64,000 nucleotides of DNA, from the NCBI GenBank assembly GCA_028282545.1, contig JANQHT010000118.1:62001-126000 (forward strand), written 5' to 3'. Origin of the DNA: Spirochaetales bacterium (lineage in GTDB: Bacteria; Spirochaetota; Spirochaetia; DSM-27196; Alkalispirochaetaceae). Position 1 is the stretch's first letter. The number at the start of each line of letters is the position of its first letter. A program made the translations under genes and the position numbers. Positions 1-8,532 of this stretch are shown in pieces. The notes under the pieces are model-generated. The model saw nothing but the letters and a program-made list of their open reading frames with translations, had not been told where the DNA came from and searched no databases.

Positions 1-22
1 TCAAAGGTGAAGGGGGAACAGA

Positions 23-1396
23 ATGAGCAAGGAACACGGCATGTCACGGCGCGAATTTCTCAAGGTCTCCGGAATGGCTGCGGCGGGAGCCACTCTCATG
101 GCTGCCGGACCGCAGCGCCTACACGCGTCCGGTTCCAAGGAAGAGAGCGGACACGCTCCAGGTCAGATGCGGACCACGGAACTGGTTCACTGGAGCCCGA
201 ACTCGGCGTCGGACGGCGAAGTCGAAGACCGCTGGATTGCGTTGTTCAACGACGCGCATCGCGACAAGGGCGTCCAGATCAGAAAAGAGTTGGTACCGTA
301 CGAACAATACCGCACCAAGCTGCTCGCGGCGGTTGCGACCGGCAAAGCACCCGACATGGGGTTTGGTCTTCCGGCCGGTAAGGGGGCGCTGTTCGCACGC
401 GACGGAGTGACGGTGCCTTTGAACGATCTGGCGCGGCAGGTGGACCTCGACCTTTCCGATTTCACAGAGTCGTCGCTGAAGAACGCTCGCTACCCGAACT
501 ACGGCGGTGACGAGCTTTTTTCGATCCCGATGGACCTGATGAGTCTCCAACCGGAGATCAACATGGACCACGTTGCCGAGGCGGGTTTGGATCCTTCCAA
601 TTTCCCACAGGACAACGCATCCTTGCTCGAGTGGGCCAAGGCGATGACGCAGTACGATTCGTCGGGGAAGGTGATCCGATCGGGCATTATGCAAACGGCA
701 TCGGCTGTTCAACCCAACGTGACGTGGGGGATCGTCTCCCATCAAATGGGTTTCCGCCGCGCAAGCGATGACCTCCGGACCGCGTGTGTCAACCCTGAGG
801 CCGGTATTCGCGCCATGGAATGGGTGCTCGCGCTTTTCGACGAGCACAAGGTTTCGTCGCGTGAGGTGACCGATCGATACAAGGCTTTCGGCAACGGACA
901 GGGGTCGATCTTCTGGACCGGCCCGTGGACAATCAATGGTTATCTGCAGCAGGGTCTCAATTTCGAGACGTTCCTGTTTCCACAGATCGGTGAAGACAAC
1001 CGCGACACCTACTTCGAAATGGGCGGCATCGAGATGTACACACAAACCGACACGGGGCGTTACGAGGCGACGATCGCCGCGATCAAGTGGCTGTCGGATA
1101 ACAGCTTTCTGTGGACGACCGAAGGGCGCGGTGTCAGTCCGCGCAAATCGATCGTCAGCCGTCCCGACTACCGGACGGCGGGGCCGCCGTGGAAGGTTCG
1201 CGGTGCCTTTGTCGAGGGCATGGAGCATGCGAAGATCGGCGAGATTCCAATCCTCGCCGCGGACGATTTCACGATCTACACCGGTGACAACTTCATGGTG
1301 AAGACGCTCGACCCGGTGTGGGTAGGTGAGAAGAGCCCGCAAGTGGCGATGGAAGAGTTACACGAACGTTGGCAGAAAGACCTGGACGAAGGGTAG
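23..1396 (+). CDS. ABC sugar-binding protein with Tat signal
   Basis: Extracellular solute-binding protein of the family-1 carbohydrate type, 457 residues, expected to deliver a sugar or glycoside to the permeases encoded next. The N-terminus SRREFLKVSG (residues 8-17, Arg pair at 9-10) followed by an Ala/Gly-rich hydrophobic stretch is a twin-arginine signal, so the protein is probably folded before export; a Tat operon lies 6 kb downstream. The start at 23 has a GGGGGA ribosome site five bases upstream; an in-frame ATG at 41 with AAGGA before it is an alternative that keeps the Tat motif. The gene leads an operon with two permeases, an aldehyde dehydrogenase and two propeller enzymes. No ATPase is encoded in this operon, so a shared MsmX/UgpC-type ATPase elsewhere is likely (inference). 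Substrate unknown. Confidence 0.88.
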   Translation: MSKEHGMSRREFLKVSGMAAAGATLMAAGPQRLHASGSKEESGHAPGQMRTTELVHWSPNSASDGEVEDRWIALFNDAHRDKGVQIRKELVPYEQYRTKLLAAVATGKAPDMGFGLPAGKGALFARDGVTVPLNDLARQVDLDLSDFTESSLKNARYPNYGGDELFSIPMDLMSLQPEINMDHVAEAGLDPSNFPQDNASLLEWAKAMTQYDSSGKVIRSGIMQTASAVQPNVTWGIVSHQMGFRRASDDLRTACVNPEAGIRAMEWVLALFDEHKVSSREVTDRYKAFGNGQGSIFWTGPWTINGYLQQGLNFETFLFPQIGEDNRDTYFEMGGIEMYTQTDTGRYEATIAAIKWLSDNSFLWTTEGRGVSPRKSIVSRPDYRTAGPPWKVRGAFVEGMEHAKIGEIPILAADDFTIYTGDNFMVKTLDPVWVGEKSPQVAMEELHERWQKDLDEG

Positions 1397-1403
1397 CATT
1401 GTG

Positions 1404-1434
1404 CTTCGCCGGCGGCGGATTGCCGCCGGCGAAG
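1404..1434 (+). promoter_or_regulatory. Intercistronic hairpin after binding-protein gene
   Basis: A perfect 13-bp stem (1404-1416 with 1422-1434) and 5-base loop starts eight bases after the stop of the binding-protein gene. No run of T follows, so it is more likely an mRNA-stabilising or attenuating hairpin than a full terminator. Comparable hairpins sit at 9557, 42559 and 60777, each between a binding-protein gene and the next transporter gene. Confidence 0.75.
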
Positions 1435-1466
1435 TTCGTCGCTCGAACGGCTGCAACCGGGAGTGT

Positions 1467-2381
1467 ATGCAACAGATGGTAGAGAGTCTTCGAACGCGAA
1501 TGCGAGCCGTGCGGTGGAAGGGAAAACGCGTACACTGGTCGGCGTACGCCTTTCTGCTTCCATTCCTGGTCCCGTTCCTGATCATCATCGTCGCGGCGGC
1601 CGTTTTCGGCGTCTACGTCGCGTTTACGGACTGGGGAATCATCGCCAAACCCATCTGGGTCGGGTTTCAGAACTTCGCCGAAGCGATGGGTGACCAGTAC
1701 GTCGCCAAGGCGTTTCGGAATACGGTGCACTACGGGTTGGTAATCGTTCCCGGCATAGCCGTCCTTGGACTGATGTTTGCCATGTACGTAAACCAGGGGT
1801 GGCCGCTTTCCGGTTTTAGTCGAGCGATGTTCTTTGCACCGAACGTCGTTTCGGCGACAGTAATCGGATTGATCTGGGTTTGGATACTCGACACCCAGTA
1901 CGGAATCATCAACAACTACCTTGGTTTCTTCGGGATACCTTCGGTGCCGTGGATAACGAGCACTTCCTGGGCGCTCTACGGCGTCAGCATGGCGTCGATA
2001 TGGTGGGACCTTGGTTTGGGGTTCGTGCTGTTCCTTGCGGGTTTGCAGGAGATTCCCAGGGAACTGTACGAATCGGCGCAGATCGCGGGTGCCAATGGAG
2101 TACAACAGGCGTTTCGCATTACCATCCCACTCCTGCGTCCCACCATCAGCATGGTGGTGACGCTCCAGTTTATCGCAACGTTTCGGATATTCAGCCAGGT
2201 TCTCGTGATGACCGACGGTGGCCCCGCGTCTTCGTCGATGTCGGTGATTCACTACGTCTACACCGAGGGTATCGTGATTGGCCGCCTCGGGTACGCTTCC
2301 GCCGTTTCGTTTCTCCTTTTTCTCATGATTCTGGCGGTAACCGTCGTTCAACGCTTTTTGATCCGGGAGCGTCACTCATGA
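1467..2381 (+). CDS. Sugar ABC transporter permease, MalF/UgpA type
   Basis: Inner-membrane permease of a carbohydrate importer, 304 residues from the chosen ATG. A hydrophobic segment follows a basic N-terminus (about residues 20-45), further transmembrane helices follow, and the ATPase-contacting EAA-type loop reads ESAQIAGANG, ending in ITIPLLRP. The reading frame stays open back to 1326 but that part overlaps the previous gene and the hairpin; ATG 1467 or ATG 1476, with GGGAG just upstream, is preferred. Its stop overlaps the next start by four bases (ATGA), so the two permeases are translationally coupled and probably form a heterodimer. Confidence 0.85.
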   Translation: MQQMVESLRTRMRAVRWKGKRVHWSAYAFLLPFLVPFLIIIVAAAVFGVYVAFTDWGIIAKPIWVGFQNFAEAMGDQYVAKAFRNTVHYGLVIVPGIAVLGLMFAMYVNQGWPLSGFSRAMFFAPNVVSATVIGLIWVWILDTQYGIINNYLGFFGIPSVPWITSTSWALYGVSMASIWWDLGLGFVLFLAGLQEIPRELYESAQIAGANGVQQAFRITIPLLRPTISMVVTLQFIATFRIFSQVLVMTDGGPASSSMSVIHYVYTEGIVIGRLGYASAVSFLLFLMILAVTVVQRFLIRERHS

Positions 2382-3268
2382 TGGTGCAACCACGAACCGG
2401 TCGCCAAATCGGTTCAAGTGGAATTCGATTGGGGCGATTGCGCGGGTGGCAGATCGCCATCTGGTTCATCGGCCTGCTGGTGGTCGTTGCCTGGAGTGCT
2501 CCGTTTGTTTGGATGGTAAGTACGTCATTCAAACCTCCCGAAGACGTGATGACGCTCGAGATCGAGTGGTTTCCGCGGCGCGTGATTGTGGATAACTACG
2601 TGAAGGTTTTCGTGAACCACTCGGTCTGGCGGTGGATTGCGAACAGCGTTATTGTGTCCGCCTCGGCGACCGCGGCGAGCGTCTTGCTCGGTGCAATGGC
2701 GGGATATGCGCTCGCGCGGCTCACGTTTCCGGGGCGCGACTTCATATTCGCGATGTTCCTAGCGTCGTTGATGATCCCGATCGAAATGTTCGTCATCCCG
2801 CTGTTGATCGCATTCATTCGCGTCGGGTTGGCCAATACCTACTTAGGTCTCATCCTCCCGACGGTCCCGCACGTTTTCAGTGTCTACATCTTTCGGCAGT
2901 TCTTCCTGGAGATGCCGCAGTCCCTGGAGGACTCGGCCGAGATGGACGGAGCATCGCGGTGGACTATCTTCAGTCGCATCGCGCTCCCGCTCTCTCGTTC
3001 ACCGGCAATCGCGTCCACTATCATTCTCTTCAATTTGAACTGGAACAACTTTCTGTGGCCGCTCCTCATCTCGTTTGAGGATCGGATGAAGACGCTGACC
3101 GTCGGAATCGCGAGTTTTGCGCCGGGAGTCGGATCGCATACACAACTCGGCAGTTTCGGGGTTTCGATGGCCGCTGTAACGATCCTCAGCATTCCTAGCC
3201 TTCTCGTTTTTTTCTTCCTGCAGCGTTACTTCATCGAGGGCGTCGCTAAAACGGGAATCAAAGAGTAG
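2378..3268 (+). CDS. Sugar ABC transporter permease, MalG/UgpE type
   Basis: Second inner-membrane permease of the importer, 296 residues. One transmembrane helix follows a basic N-terminus (about residues 24-48), then the periplasmic loop starting STSFKPPEDV, typical of MalG-like subunits. The EAA-type loop EDSAEMDGAS leads into RIALPLSRSP. The start is fixed by the ATGA overlap with the upstream permease. The frame is open much further upstream, but that is the antisense-free shadow of the first permease. Confidence 0.86.
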   Translation: MMVQPRTGRQIGSSGIRLGRLRGWQIAIWFIGLLVVVAWSAPFVWMVSTSFKPPEDVMTLEIEWFPRRVIVDNYVKVFVNHSVWRWIANSVIVSASATAASVLLGAMAGYALARLTFPGRDFIFAMFLASLMIPIEMFVIPLLIAFIRVGLANTYLGLILPTVPHVFSVYIFRQFFLEMPQSLEDSAEMDGASRWTIFSRIALPLSRSPAIASTIILFNLNWNNFLWPLLISFEDRMKTLTVGIASFAPGVGSHTQLGSFGVSMAAVTILSIPSLLVFFFLQRYFIEGVAKTGIKE

Positions 3269-3273
3269 GGACG

Positions 3274-4752
3274 ATGGCAGGGAACACGAGCGTACGTTTT
3301 CCGGATCGAATGTTTGTTGACGGCGACAGCGTTTTTGCATCTGATCGCCACCGAACACCGTGCTTCGACCCCTCCACCGGCGAGAGCGTGGGCGGCGCTC
3401 CGAGAGGGAGCGCCGCGGACGTGGACCGCGCCGTAGACGCCGCAACAAGGGCATTTTATGGTGAGTGGCGGAGGTGGTCTCCTCATGACCGGGCCGTTGT
3501 CCTCCTTCGGTTGGCAACTACCATCGACGAACACCGCGACGAGATCGCCGCTCTCGATACGATTAACATGGGCCGGCCGTACGACCGTACCCTCGATGAT
3601 ATTCGAATGGCGGCGGAGGTGTTTCGTTACAACGCCGGTGCGGCGGACAAGCTCGAAGGAACATCCGTCCCCATATCGAGCGAGTTCGTTGATTTCACGG
3701 AGTTGGTGCCGCTCGGCCCCACGGCGCACATCGTTCCGTGGAACTTCCCCTTTGGAATGGCCGTCCGATCGGTTGCTCCCGCGCTCGCGGCGGGATGCAC
3801 CGTTGTATTGAAGCCGGCCGAGCAGACGCCCTTCAGCGCCATCCGACTGGCGGAACTGGCCCATGAAGCCGGGCTGCCGTCGGGCGTGTTGAACGTCGTG
3901 ACGGGGATGGGCGCCGAGGCGGGAGCCGCCTTCGTCGGCCACCATGGAATCCGCGGTATCAGTTTCACAGGGTCGAGAGCGACGGGACAACTGATCATGC
4001 AAACGGCGGCGGGCCGGGTGACTCCGCTCGTTTTGGAACTCGGAGGGAAGAACCCCTTGGTCGTGTTTCCGGACGCCAATCTGCCGGACGCGATTTCGCA
4101 GAGCGTGGAAGCGGCCTTCGACAACACGGGCCAGGTGTGTTCCGCCGCCTCCCGAATTCTGCTCCACGACGCGATCGCGAACGAGTTCATCGATCGTTTC
4201 GCGGAGCGTTGCGACGGACTCACGATCGGCGGTGCCATGCAATCACCCGATCTCGGACCACTCGCACACGCCTCCCATTTCGAGAAGGTGAGCGGATACG
4301 TCGACCGGGCAAAGAAGGCGCACCGGCTTCTCTATGAACGTGCGGTTCACGACATGCCTGACCATGGGTGGTTCTCTCCGCCGGCTGTATTCGAGGTCGA
4401 GGACTACTCGTCCGAGCTGTGGAGAGACGAAGTGTTCGGGCCCGTGGTCGCGGTGGCCCGTTTTTCGAATGAAAAGGAGGCGCTGCGCTTGGCAAACGAC
4501 ACCGAGTACGGACTTGTAGCAGGTGTGTTCACGTCCGACGTTTCACGCGCGTATCGCTTCGCGCGTTCGCTTGAGACGGGGTCCGTGTGGATAAACGGGT
4601 GGTCACTCGGGGGATTCCAGGCGCCGACGGGCGGAATCAAGCAGAGCGGTTTCGGCAAAGAGCGAGGAATGGCGGGCTTGTCCCACTACACGAGTATCAG
4701 GAATGTGGCCGTCCGGTTGGTTGAATCGATCGATGACGCCGAAAAGGAGTAG
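3274..4752 (+). CDS. NAD(P)-dependent aldehyde dehydrogenase
   Basis: Aldehyde dehydrogenase superfamily enzyme, 492 residues, the usual length. It oxidises an aldehyde to an acid in the cytoplasm with NAD or NADP. The active-site Glu is in LELGGKNP (Glu255) and the catalytic Cys in NTGQVCSAASR (Cys289); VPWNFPFGMAVR and LKPAEQTPFSA match the cofactor-binding region, and the C-terminal GFGKERG is conserved. It begins five bases after the permease gene and stops four before the next gene, so it belongs to the same operon. It probably oxidises an aldehyde released from the imported glycoside, or one made during its breakdown (inference). The family resembles betaine-aldehyde, lactaldehyde and succinate-semialdehyde dehydrogenases; I cannot assign which. 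Confidence 0.88.
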   Translation: MAGNTSVRFPDRMFVDGDSVFASDRHRTPCFDPSTGESVGGAPRGSAADVDRAVDAATRAFYGEWRRWSPHDRAVVLLRLATTIDEHRDEIAALDTINMGRPYDRTLDDIRMAAEVFRYNAGAADKLEGTSVPISSEFVDFTELVPLGPTAHIVPWNFPFGMAVRSVAPALAAGCTVVLKPAEQTPFSAIRLAELAHEAGLPSGVLNVVTGMGAEAGAAFVGHHGIRGISFTGSRATGQLIMQTAAGRVTPLVLELGGKNPLVVFPDANLPDAISQSVEAAFDNTGQVCSAASRILLHDAIANEFIDRFAERCDGLTIGGAMQSPDLGPLAHASHFEKVSGYVDRAKKAHRLLYERAVHDMPDHGWFSPPAVFEVEDYSSELWRDEVFGPVVAVARFSNEKEALRLANDTEYGLVAGVFTSDVSRAYRFARSLETGSVWINGWSLGGFQAPTGGIKQSGFGKERGMAGLSHYTSIRNVAVRLVESIDDAEKE

Positions 4753-4755
4753 CGC

Positions 4756-5979
4756 ATGGCGAAGATCTCGGAAGTGACTCATCACACGTTGTACAAGGAC
4801 CCGGAGAATCGCCGGTGTGTGAACCAGGTCAATCTCAGGATGACCGCCGACAACGAAATTGTCGCCGTATTCAACGAAGAAAGGTTCCCCTTTCACCACG
4901 ACAGTGGGCGGACGGTAATGATGCGGTCTCGTGAAGGGGACGTGTGGGACCTCCAAACGCGAACCGTTGTACTCCCATTCACCGACACGACTGGAAACTG
5001 GGATTGCGGCTTCTGCGAACTCGACGACGGTTCCTGGCTGGTAAACGTGACCATTACGGGTTTCTTCAAACGGGGAATAAAGCCCGAACAACCATCCTGG
5101 AGCAACGCCCCGTTAACGCCTGAGTGGGGAGATTGGACGTGGGCGTACAAATTGCAGGGGTGGTTGGGGTCGTTCGTAGTGAAATCCACCGATCGAGGGC
5201 GCACGTGGTCCGATCCGATTCCGGTCAACGCCCGACCATTGAAACACGCCGGGTACCGCCTGGGTCCGTGGCAATTGCCTTCAGGTTCGCTCTTGCTCGG
5301 TGTTTACGGGAGGATCCGCGGCTACGGCGAAGAGGGAGAGAACGAAAGCACGCGGTCGGCACTGCTGCGGTCGGATGACGGTGGATTGAATTGGGAATAC
5401 TACTCTACGCTCGCCTACGATCCTGCCGGCATCATCGACTACGAAGAGCCGGCGCTGGTGCGGTTGGCGGAGGGAACACTGGTTTGCATGATGCGCACCC
5501 ACGTGAATCCCAGTGGAGACGCGAAAAATATGGTCATGACCGTATCGCACGATGACGGGTTCTCGTGGTCTTCGCCGCAGTGGACGAATGTTTGGGGATA
5601 CCCCGCCGACATAATAGCGCTGAACGACGGCCGGTATCTGATGGTGTACGGGTACCGACGCCCACCCTACGGCGTGCGCGCGGTCGTTTCCAACGACGGG
5701 TTGACGTGGGACGTTGCCGACGAATTTGTCATTCGTGAAGGCGGATTGCCCGAACGGGCAGCGGTCGACACACCTGGATCCAGCGCGATAGACCCGGTAA
5801 GCGGCACAATCGCCGGGGGTCGCGTTGCCCCCGACAATCCCGGTCTATTTCAGCACATCGGGTACCCAAGCGTTGTGCAGATTCCGGATGGAACGGTCGT
5901 TGTAGGATACCACGAGTGGAGTGACGACGACCGACCACTTCAATACGTCCGAACGGCGCGGTTCAAGGTAGTCGGATAG
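4756..5979 (+). CDS. BNR-repeat (sialidase-like) propeller protein
   Basis: A 407-residue protein with repeated Asp-box motifs of the sialidase/BNR type: STDRGRTWSDP, SDDGGLNWEY, SHDDGFSWSSP and SNDGLTWDV, spaced as blades of a six-bladed beta-propeller. No signal peptide is visible, so it probably acts in the cytoplasm on imported sugar. Sialidases of GH33 carry an Arg triad and a Tyr/Glu pair that I cannot place with certainty here, so an exo-alpha-sialidase call is tentative; related propellers act on other glycosides. It is in the same operon as the importer and aldehyde dehydrogenase and is followed by a second member of the family, which probably arose by old duplication. Confidence 0.75.
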   Translation: MAKISEVTHHTLYKDPENRRCVNQVNLRMTADNEIVAVFNEERFPFHHDSGRTVMMRSREGDVWDLQTRTVVLPFTDTTGNWDCGFCELDDGSWLVNVTITGFFKRGIKPEQPSWSNAPLTPEWGDWTWAYKLQGWLGSFVVKSTDRGRTWSDPIPVNARPLKHAGYRLGPWQLPSGSLLLGVYGRIRGYGEEGENESTRSALLRSDDGGLNWEYYSTLAYDPAGIIDYEEPALVRLAEGTLVCMMRTHVNPSGDAKNMVMTVSHDDGFSWSSPQWTNVWGYPADIIALNDGRYLMVYGYRRPPYGVRAVVSNDGLTWDVADEFVIREGGLPERAAVDTPGSSAIDPVSGTIAGGRVAPDNPGLFQHIGYPSVVQIPDGTVVVGYHEWSDDDRPLQYVRTARFKVVG

Positions 5980-5994
5980 GAGGGCAGAAGCACA

Positions 5995-7140
5995 ATGGCG
6001 GACATCAATCTCACGACGATAAGGAGCGGCGTCATCTACCGGGATGTCTATTCGTACACGGCTCACCCGCACGCCGTGCGACTGGAGAGCGGGGAAATCG
6101 TTCTTGTCTTCAACCAGTCGGTGCGACGCCGATACGTCCTGCACCCGCCGGAAGACCCGAGGTACATCAACTTCGTCATCCGTTCGGTGGATGAAGGGGC
6201 GTCGTGGAGTACGCCTCGAGTCGTACCCGGGTACAACTGGTCCGGCATGGAGTGTTCAGGGTTTACCGATCTCGGGGCCGGCCATCTGATGATCAACCAG
6301 TGGCAGTTCGATTGGCTGACTACAGAAGCTGCGCGTCGCCAGAAAGAGACGGAGGCCATTTCGTTCCCGGCAGACTGGGTGGGCGAGATGACCAGTTCGT
6401 GCGAGTTGGAACACCCGGACGAAATCGCCGGCGACCCGAACGAACTTGCTCCATGGGCACGCGCGAGCGGTAAAACCTACGTTCACCACTCGTACGACGG
6501 TGGCCGAACGTGGGAGGAGACGGTTCAGATCGACACGGGAAGTTACAGCGGCGGCTACGGCATGCGGGGTTCGGCCGTGTTATCAGATGGAACGATCTTC
6601 CTCCCGATGAGTGACGTACCCCACTATCAAAAGGTCTTCGGCGTGAAATCGTCCGACGGAGGTCACACGTGGAGCGAACCGAGTCTGGTGGCAGCAGCGG
6701 ACGGGAAGTATTTTGAAGAACCGTGCCCGTTCGTGAACGAGCGGGGACAAGTCGTCGTTCTGTTGCGGGAGAATTCCACGCGTTCGCTCTTCCACGTTCG
6801 CTCGAGTGATAACGGCGACACGTGGACGAAACCGGTACCGGTCGGTGTCAACGGCTATCCAGCCGACGTCGCCCGCCTGGAAGATGGCCGATTCCTGATG
6901 GTTTTCGGACGGCGCGTGGACCCGCTCGGGATCTTCGCTGTCGTTTCAAAGGACGGTACCGCGTCGGAATGGGATGTGGCGGATGAACGCGCCATCGATG
7001 CCCATTTTCCGAACAAAAACCTCGGCTATCCGACAATCGTCAAGTTGAGTACAAACCGATTCTTCGTTGCGTACTACGGGGAAGATACGGACGACACAAC
7101 CTGTCTATGGGGAGCAGAGATCGAGGTCAGCCCTCGTTGA
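5995..7140 (+). CDS. BNR-repeat (sialidase-like) propeller protein, second copy
   Basis: A 381-residue relative of the preceding gene, with Asp boxes SVDEGASWSTP, SYDGGRTWEET, SSDGGHTWSEP and SSDNGDTWTKP. No signal peptide is seen. AGGAGG-like purines precede the ATG. The two proteins share the pattern of blade motifs and a common closing theme (GYP followed by a hydrophobic strand and a Tyr-rich end), but are well diverged, so they probably act on different linkages or form a complex. Last gene of the operon: a new promoter begins on its stop codon. The exact hydrolytic activity cannot be read from the sequence. Confidence 0.73.
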   Translation: MADINLTTIRSGVIYRDVYSYTAHPHAVRLESGEIVLVFNQSVRRRYVLHPPEDPRYINFVIRSVDEGASWSTPRVVPGYNWSGMECSGFTDLGAGHLMINQWQFDWLTTEAARRQKETEAISFPADWVGEMTSSCELEHPDEIAGDPNELAPWARASGKTYVHHSYDGGRTWEETVQIDTGSYSGGYGMRGSAVLSDGTIFLPMSDVPHYQKVFGVKSSDGGHTWSEPSLVAAADGKYFEEPCPFVNERGQVVVLLRENSTRSLFHVRSSDNGDTWTKPVPVGVNGYPADVARLEDGRFLMVFGRRVDPLGIFAVVSKDGTASEWDVADERAIDAHFPNKNLGYPTIVKLSTNRFFVAYYGEDTDDTTCLWGAEIEVSPR

Positions 7141-7166
7141 CAGGGTGATTCAGGTAGTGGTATACT
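7137..7166 (+). promoter_or_regulatory. Promoter of the tat operon
   Basis: TTGACA (7137-7142) and TATACT (7161-7166) are separated by 18 bases, with an extended TGG just before the -10. The -35 overlaps the stop codon of the upstream gene. An AACGAA...TTCGTT inverted repeat (7168-7173, 7187-7192) lies across the expected start and may be a regulator site. The leader to tatC is about 48 bases. Confidence 0.65.
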
Positions 7167-7221
7167 GAACGAAATTGATTACGTAATTCGTTTAATTGCG
7201 TTGTTCCTAGGGTAGGCTGGC

Positions 7222-7977
7222 GTGGAAATGAAGCGTGAGCGAGGTCAGAAGAACGAACTCACGTTTCTCCGTCACCTGTCGGAGTTGCGTGCGCGGCTCG
7301 TGGTGTCGCTCGTCGGCCTTATGATTGGTACGGTTGTGTGCTTCTCCGTCTACGACGCGATCCTTGCGTTTTTTATGGAGCCCTTCGTTTCGCTCGCCAC
7401 GGCCGGCGAACGGGGTGAAGCGTTGTTCGTTCACTCATTACTGGAAGGTTTTTTGACCCGGCTGAAGGTATCGGTTCTGGGTGGTTTGATTCTCTCGTCG
7501 CCACTTCACGTGTTCAACGTCATTGCCTTCGTGTTTCCCGGTTTGAAATCCAAAGAGCGTCGCGTTTTCCTGTTGAGCCTCGTGGTGAGTCTTCTGCTCG
7601 TGGTTTTCAGCGTGTACTACAGCTACTACCAGATCGTTCCGTTGTCCGTCGGGTTCCTGACGTCGCGTGGGTTTGTTCCTGAAAACGTTGGATTGCTCCT
7701 GGGCTACGGCTCAAGCGTCTTCTTTGTGTTGCAGTTTCTCTTTGTAACGCTCCTGATCTTTCAGCTGCCCATCGTGCTCGAAATAGCGATGGTCCTCAAT
7801 GTAATCTCACGGAAACGCCTCGTGCGTATGAGCAGGTTCGTGATCGTCGGCGTGTTTGCTCTTTCGGCGGTGCTGACGCCGCCCGATTTCGTATCACAGG
7901 TCGCGATCGCCGTACCGTTGCTGGTGCTCTATTTCCTCACGCTCCTGATCGCGCGGGTATTCCGTTTTGGAGAGTAG
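7222..7977 (+). CDS. tatC: Sec-independent translocase TatC
   Basis: Six-helix core of the twin-arginine translocase, 251 residues, which binds Tat signals and with TatA moves folded proteins across the inner membrane. The N-terminus has the hallmark FLRHLSELRARL, followed by the expected series of hydrophobic helices and a conserved Glu in the PIVLEIAMV segment. The start is GTG at 7222; ATG at 7228 is two codons inside and equally usable. Two TatA-like genes follow directly. The only clear Tat signal in the window is on the binding protein at 23. Confidence 0.93.
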   Translation: MEMKRERGQKNELTFLRHLSELRARLVVSLVGLMIGTVVCFSVYDAILAFFMEPFVSLATAGERGEALFVHSLLEGFLTRLKVSVLGGLILSSPLHVFNVIAFVFPGLKSKERRVFLLSLVVSLLLVVFSVYYSYYQIVPLSVGFLTSRGFVPENVGLLLGYGSSVFFVLQFLFVTLLIFQLPIVLEIAMVLNVISRKRLVRMSRFVIVGVFALSAVLTPPDFVSQVAIAVPLLVLYFLTLLIARVFRFGE

Positions 7978-7979
7978 CG

Positions 7980-8168
7980 ATGTTCAAGATCGGCATGTGG
8001 GAGATTTTCGTCGTGGTGATCGTCGCCATCGTGTTCGTCCGACCGAATGAGTTGCCAAAATTGTTCAGGTCGATCGGACGGTTTTTCGGTCAGATCCGGG
8101 AGTTCAAGAACAGTGTCGTAACGGTCGCCAAATCGATCGAAAAAGATATCGAAAGCGAATCGGAATGA
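7980..8168 (+). CDS. TatA/TatB-family subunit
   Basis: A 62-residue single-span protein: a short N-terminal transmembrane helix, a hinge (VRPNELPKLFRSIGRFFG), then a charged amphipathic helix. The hinge has Pro rather than the FG pair of classical TatA, and the basic amphipathic helix is more TatB-like. It starts two bases after tatC. With the next gene it gives two TatA-type subunits, which could divide TatA and TatB roles. The assignment between those roles is not certain. Confidence 0.8.
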   Translation: MFKIGMWEIFVVVIVAIVFVRPNELPKLFRSIGRFFGQIREFKNSVVTVAKSIEKDIESESE

Positions 8169-8199
8169 TTGGGCACAACGCGTATACGAGGAGGTTGCC

Positions 8200-8388
8200 A
8201 TGATTGGTTCGACAGAATTGATAATTGTCGTCGGGGTGGGGTTGGTTCTTTTCGGCGCATCCGCGATCCCCAAATTCGCTCGATCGCTCGGTCAGGCGAA
8301 AAAGGAGTTCGAAAAGGGGGTCAAAGAGGGGCCCTCCGTGCCCGAAGATGCACCTACGGAGACCGCCTCAGCGGAAGAGTCCGAATAG
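8200..8388 (+). CDS. tatA: Sec-independent translocase TatA
   Basis: A 62-residue TatA protein: N-terminal membrane helix, the diagnostic FG hinge (LVLFGASAIPKFARSLGQAK), an amphipathic helix and an acidic tail. A clear AGGAGG site precedes the ATG. TatA oligomers form the translocation path. It is the third and last gene of the tat operon; the downstream gap contains the promoter of the next operon. Confidence 0.88.
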   Translation: MIGSTELIIVVGVGLVLFGASAIPKFARSLGQAKKEFEKGVKEGPSVPEDAPTETASAEESE

Positions 8389-8416
8389 GTCAATTGACGT
8401 CGGCGAGACATTTTCC

Positions 8417-8445
8417 TTGACAGATCACAGATGGCACCGTATTAT
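8417..8445 (+). promoter_or_regulatory. Promoter of the NitT/TauT-type importer operon
   Basis: TTGACA (8417-8422) and TATTAT (8440-8445) with an ideal 17-base spacer. The predicted start, about 8452, abuts the palindromic operator at 8454-8469, so a repressor bound there would block initiation. The first gene starts at 8533, leaving a leader of about 80 bases. Confidence 0.75.
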
Positions 8446-8453
8446 GCAATGTA

Positions 8454-8469
8454 ACGTAAACGTTTACGT
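8454..8469 (+). promoter_or_regulatory. LacI-type operator, perfect palindrome
   Basis: A perfect 16-base palindrome, ACGTAAAC followed by its reverse complement, with a central CG as in many LacI/GalR-family sites. The same ACGTAAACG core recurs at the promoters of the lacI gene (16471) and the aminotransferase (17902). It is most simply the site for the LacI protein encoded at 15393. Confidence 0.75.
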
Positions 8470-8532
8470 AAAAGGTTTACCTTATGGTATCGATCCCTGT
8501 GGGGGAGTCGAACGAACAAGGGAGGTTGAACG

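Noticed and set aside
119-1342. 407-codon frame antisense to the first binding protein
   Set aside because: No recognisable domain, no ribosome site, and the sense gene is clear.
8389-8532. FMN or thiamine riboswitch before the NMT1-type importer
   Set aside because: The leader is short and filled by the promoter and operator; no conserved aptamer blocks are visible.
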